A DNA stretch of 64,000 nt from Arcuatula senhousia. Lineage: Eukaryota; Mollusca; Bivalvia; Mytilida; Mytilidae. Position 1 is the first letter of the stretch. Every line of letters starts with the position of its first letter. Location of the stretch: NCBI GenBank assembly GCA_963971305.1, contig OZ020304.1:77934355-77998354 (forward strand). Direction: 5' to 3'. The notes below the pieces were generated by a model. It was not told the origin of the DNA, searched no databases, and worked only from the letters and a program-made list of their open reading frames with translations. The position numbers and the translations under genes were made by a program. Shown here piece by piece: positions 63,750 to 64,000 of this stretch.

Positions 63750-64000
63750 GCACTGAGAAAAATAATTAGTAAACTTCACTAATTAGGTTAGTAAATTGAC
63801 TGTCCACTCATTCACTATTCATTTAGTAAAATTACTTTTTTACTTAGTAAGACATTACTTATCTGATTAGTATATTTACTAATCTTATCTGTACCTTTTT
63901 ACTCGTGTATTGGTAAACGATTAGTAAATCTACTAATCTTCAATTGTATTCTTTACTCATATATTAGTAAATATACTATTGATGAAAGTGAAGTTTCACG
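63750..64000. repeat. TTAGTAAA-rich terminal region
   Basis: TTAGTAAA, TACTAATC and ATTAGTAAAT recur in both orientations up to the window edge, suggesting an inverted-repeat element that continues beyond it. Confidence 0.45.

Overview
This is eukaryotic nuclear DNA: AT-rich, with split genes, GT-AG introns and many short non-autonomous transposons. The repeats indicate a bivalve mollusc. Several families have hairpin ends, (GTCC)n-type leaders and internal tandem arrays of about 146-182 bp carrying the core AAACTTGGTATG, as in the pearl/Helentron-type elements of oysters and mussels. The species cannot be assigned from the sequence.

Layout. (1) 1-15.6 kb, + strand: the 3' part of a kinesin-3 gene of the KIF28 (KLP-6-like) type. 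Seventeen phase-consistent exons encode the end of the motor domain, the neck, an FHA domain, the conserved kinesin-3 region after it, and a C-terminal coiled coil; most of the motor lies upstream of the window. (2) 15.7-17.6 kb: a large composite tandem-repeat element. (3) 18.06-19.60 kb, - strand: an intronless 510-codon reading frame for an unrecognised protein with an N-terminal myristoylation/palmitoylation signature. (4) 21.13-29.14 kb, + strand: a complete RAD51B recombinase-paralogue gene in ten coding exons (367 residues), including a first exon of only 28 codons. (5) About 30-64 kb: no protein-coding gene that I can support. It holds dispersed repeats, short inverted-repeat transposons and long stretches of apparently unique AT-rich DNA.

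The genes show no shared pathway: a microtubule motor, an unknown predicted membrane-anchored protein and a homologous-recombination protein. RAD51B and the unknown gene are divergently arranged about 1.5 kb apart.

The most notable observations are two local rearrangements inside RAD51B. An upstream partial copy of the Walker A exon has the catalytic lysine codon changed to arginine. A 52-bp unit spanning an exon/intron junction is repeated five times, which gives five serial splice donors. Also notable are the unrecognised lipid-anchored protein and a set of Helentron-like and TTAA-flanked elements, some of which abut splice sites. All exon models were built by reading frame, splice sites and remembered family resemblance; none has been tested against transcripts.
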